Part shown: piece by piece, positions 13,163 to 13,730 of the stretch
Position numbering within the stretch: position 1 is the stretch's first letter
Layout of the letters: each line of letters starts with the position of its first letter
Source: Nitrososphaerales archaeon TH5893
Lineage (GTDB): Archaea > Thermoproteota > Nitrososphaeria > Nitrososphaerales > Nitrososphaeraceae
Assembly (NCBI GenBank): GCA_014523685.1
Contig: JAATVT010000155.1
Location: forward strand, 1 to 13,730
DNA: 13,730 bases
Reading direction: 5' to 3'
The notes under the pieces: generated by a model
Database searches by the model: none
What the model saw: only the letters and a program-made list of their open reading frames with translations
What the model was told of the DNA's origin: nothing
Position numbers and translations under genes: made by a program

Positions 13163-13730
13163 CTACGACTTCCTCTTCTTGTATTTTTCAACTATATTTA
13201 AGAGATGGGCCAAAGATGAAGCTAGATGTTTTTCTCGTCTTGAAGTTTGTTGCTCATATTTTTTTTTCCTATCAACTGCGAGGCTAAACAGTCTTTGTTG
13301 CTCAGATGCAGAAGGCGACCCAGAGGAGAGCCGCAATTCTATCGATTTTTCTGGGTTCAACTTTCTAATTATAGTATACATATCAGGAAGATCAGTTGGA
13401 GGATTGATTTCTTTCAGTACGCTACGAATTTCAGGACGGGTTAACATTGACAAACGAACGTTCCCCTTTGATACAGCTTTCTTCACCAAAGAACCTACAA
13501 TAGAATGTGCAGATCGGAAAGAAATTCCCTTTTCTAGAACTAGTCTTTCTGCAATATCTGTAGAGATAGCGTAGCTGTCATGTGCTGCGTCCCTCATCCT
13601 TTTGACGTTTACTTTTAGCTCTAATGTTAGGCCGGTAAGGATGCGCAAGCTGTCTCGGACTAAGCAGGACGATCTAATTAGTTCTGGTTTTAATTCCTGT
13701 AAGTCTCTGCCGTACCCAGAGGGAAGTCCC
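13163..13730 (-). CDS. argH: Argininosuccinate lyase, C-terminal part (5' end outside window)
   Basis: The minus-strand frame is open to the right edge, so only the last 188 residues or so are seen. The reading at the edge, GLPSGYGRDLQELKP, matches the conserved helix GLP..YN.DLQEDK of argininosuccinate lyase, which splits argininosuccinate into arginine and fumarate at the end of arginine synthesis. The following helices and a C-terminal domain with RSAHSIVGSLVKKA (aligned to the family's R.AH...G..V..A) complete the usual end. The catalytic serine loop and the fumarate-lyase signature lie upstream of this part. A TTG at 13648 is internal and not a real start. The tail after about residue 120 of the visible part is long and basic. 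Hairpins follow the TAG stop. Confidence 0.92.
   Translation of the reverse strand, partial: GLPSGYGRDLQELKPELIRSSCLVRDSLRILTGLTLELKVNVKRMRDAAHDSYAISTDIAERLVLEKGISFRSAHSIVGSLVKKAVSKGNVRLSMLTRPEIRSVLKEINPPTDLPDMYTIIRKLNPEKSIELRLSSGSPSASEQQRLFSLAVDRKKKYEQQTSRREKHLASSLAHLLNIVEKYKKRKS

Noticed and set aside
1..13730. CRISPR arrays, insertion sequences, rRNA
   Set aside because: No regularly spaced direct repeats, transposase motifs, terminal inverted repeats or rRNA sequence were found on reading both strands.

Overview
This window reads as archaeal chromosome, most likely Nitrososphaerota (Thaumarchaeota). The evidence is an Alba chromatin protein, a DUF354 protein, archaeal TATA-type boxes, and a tRNA-Gln interrupted by a short intron at a non-standard D-arm position with a bulge-helix-bulge fold. 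Five protein starts (933, 3280, 4874, 6490, 7558) lie about 26 bases from the centre of a TATA-like box, so these mRNAs are probably leaderless. The assignment to phylum is inference; no rRNA is present.

Layout. 1-690: 3' part of a two-helix membrane protein whose frame is open at the left edge. 691-932: an intergenic gap holding a candidate C/D box guide RNA on the minus strand. 933-3211: a two-gene unit, a winged-helix-like protein coupled by TAATG to a P-loop ATPase of unknown role. 3280-3549: a small zinc-finger protein. 3550-4873: gene-poor DNA with tRNA-Gly(GCC), strong hairpins and two doubtful small ORFs. 4874-6144: an unknown soluble protein, then a convergent membrane-anchored exported protein. 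6176-6371: one TATA element that could serve both that gene and an unlisted 53-residue ORF. 6490-6804: Alba, ending in a hairpin. 6854-7516: a nucleotidyltransferase-fold protein.

7558-10280 is a tight operon: branched-chain aminotransferase, Gfo/Idh/MocA sugar oxidoreductase, Trm112-like zinc protein, and a left-handed beta-helix acyltransferase. A nucleotide-sugar-dehydrogenase homologue without the usual catalytic cysteine (minus strand) and a DUF354 glycosyltransferase-like protein (plus strand) follow, divergently arranged. The oxidoreductase and acyltransferase resemble the WlbA/WlbB (WbpB/WbpD) pair that, with an aminotransferase, makes diacetamido sugars. A role in surface glycan synthesis is therefore the best inference, although no DegT-type aminotransferase lies in the window. 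The right end holds intron-containing tRNA-Gln(TTG), two hairpins, and the 3' part of argH (argininosuccinate lyase) on the minus strand.

The observations most worth checking are the C/D box RNA, the tRNA-Gln intron with its duplicated acceptor strand, the winged-helix/ATPase pair, and the cysteine-less dehydrogenase homologue.
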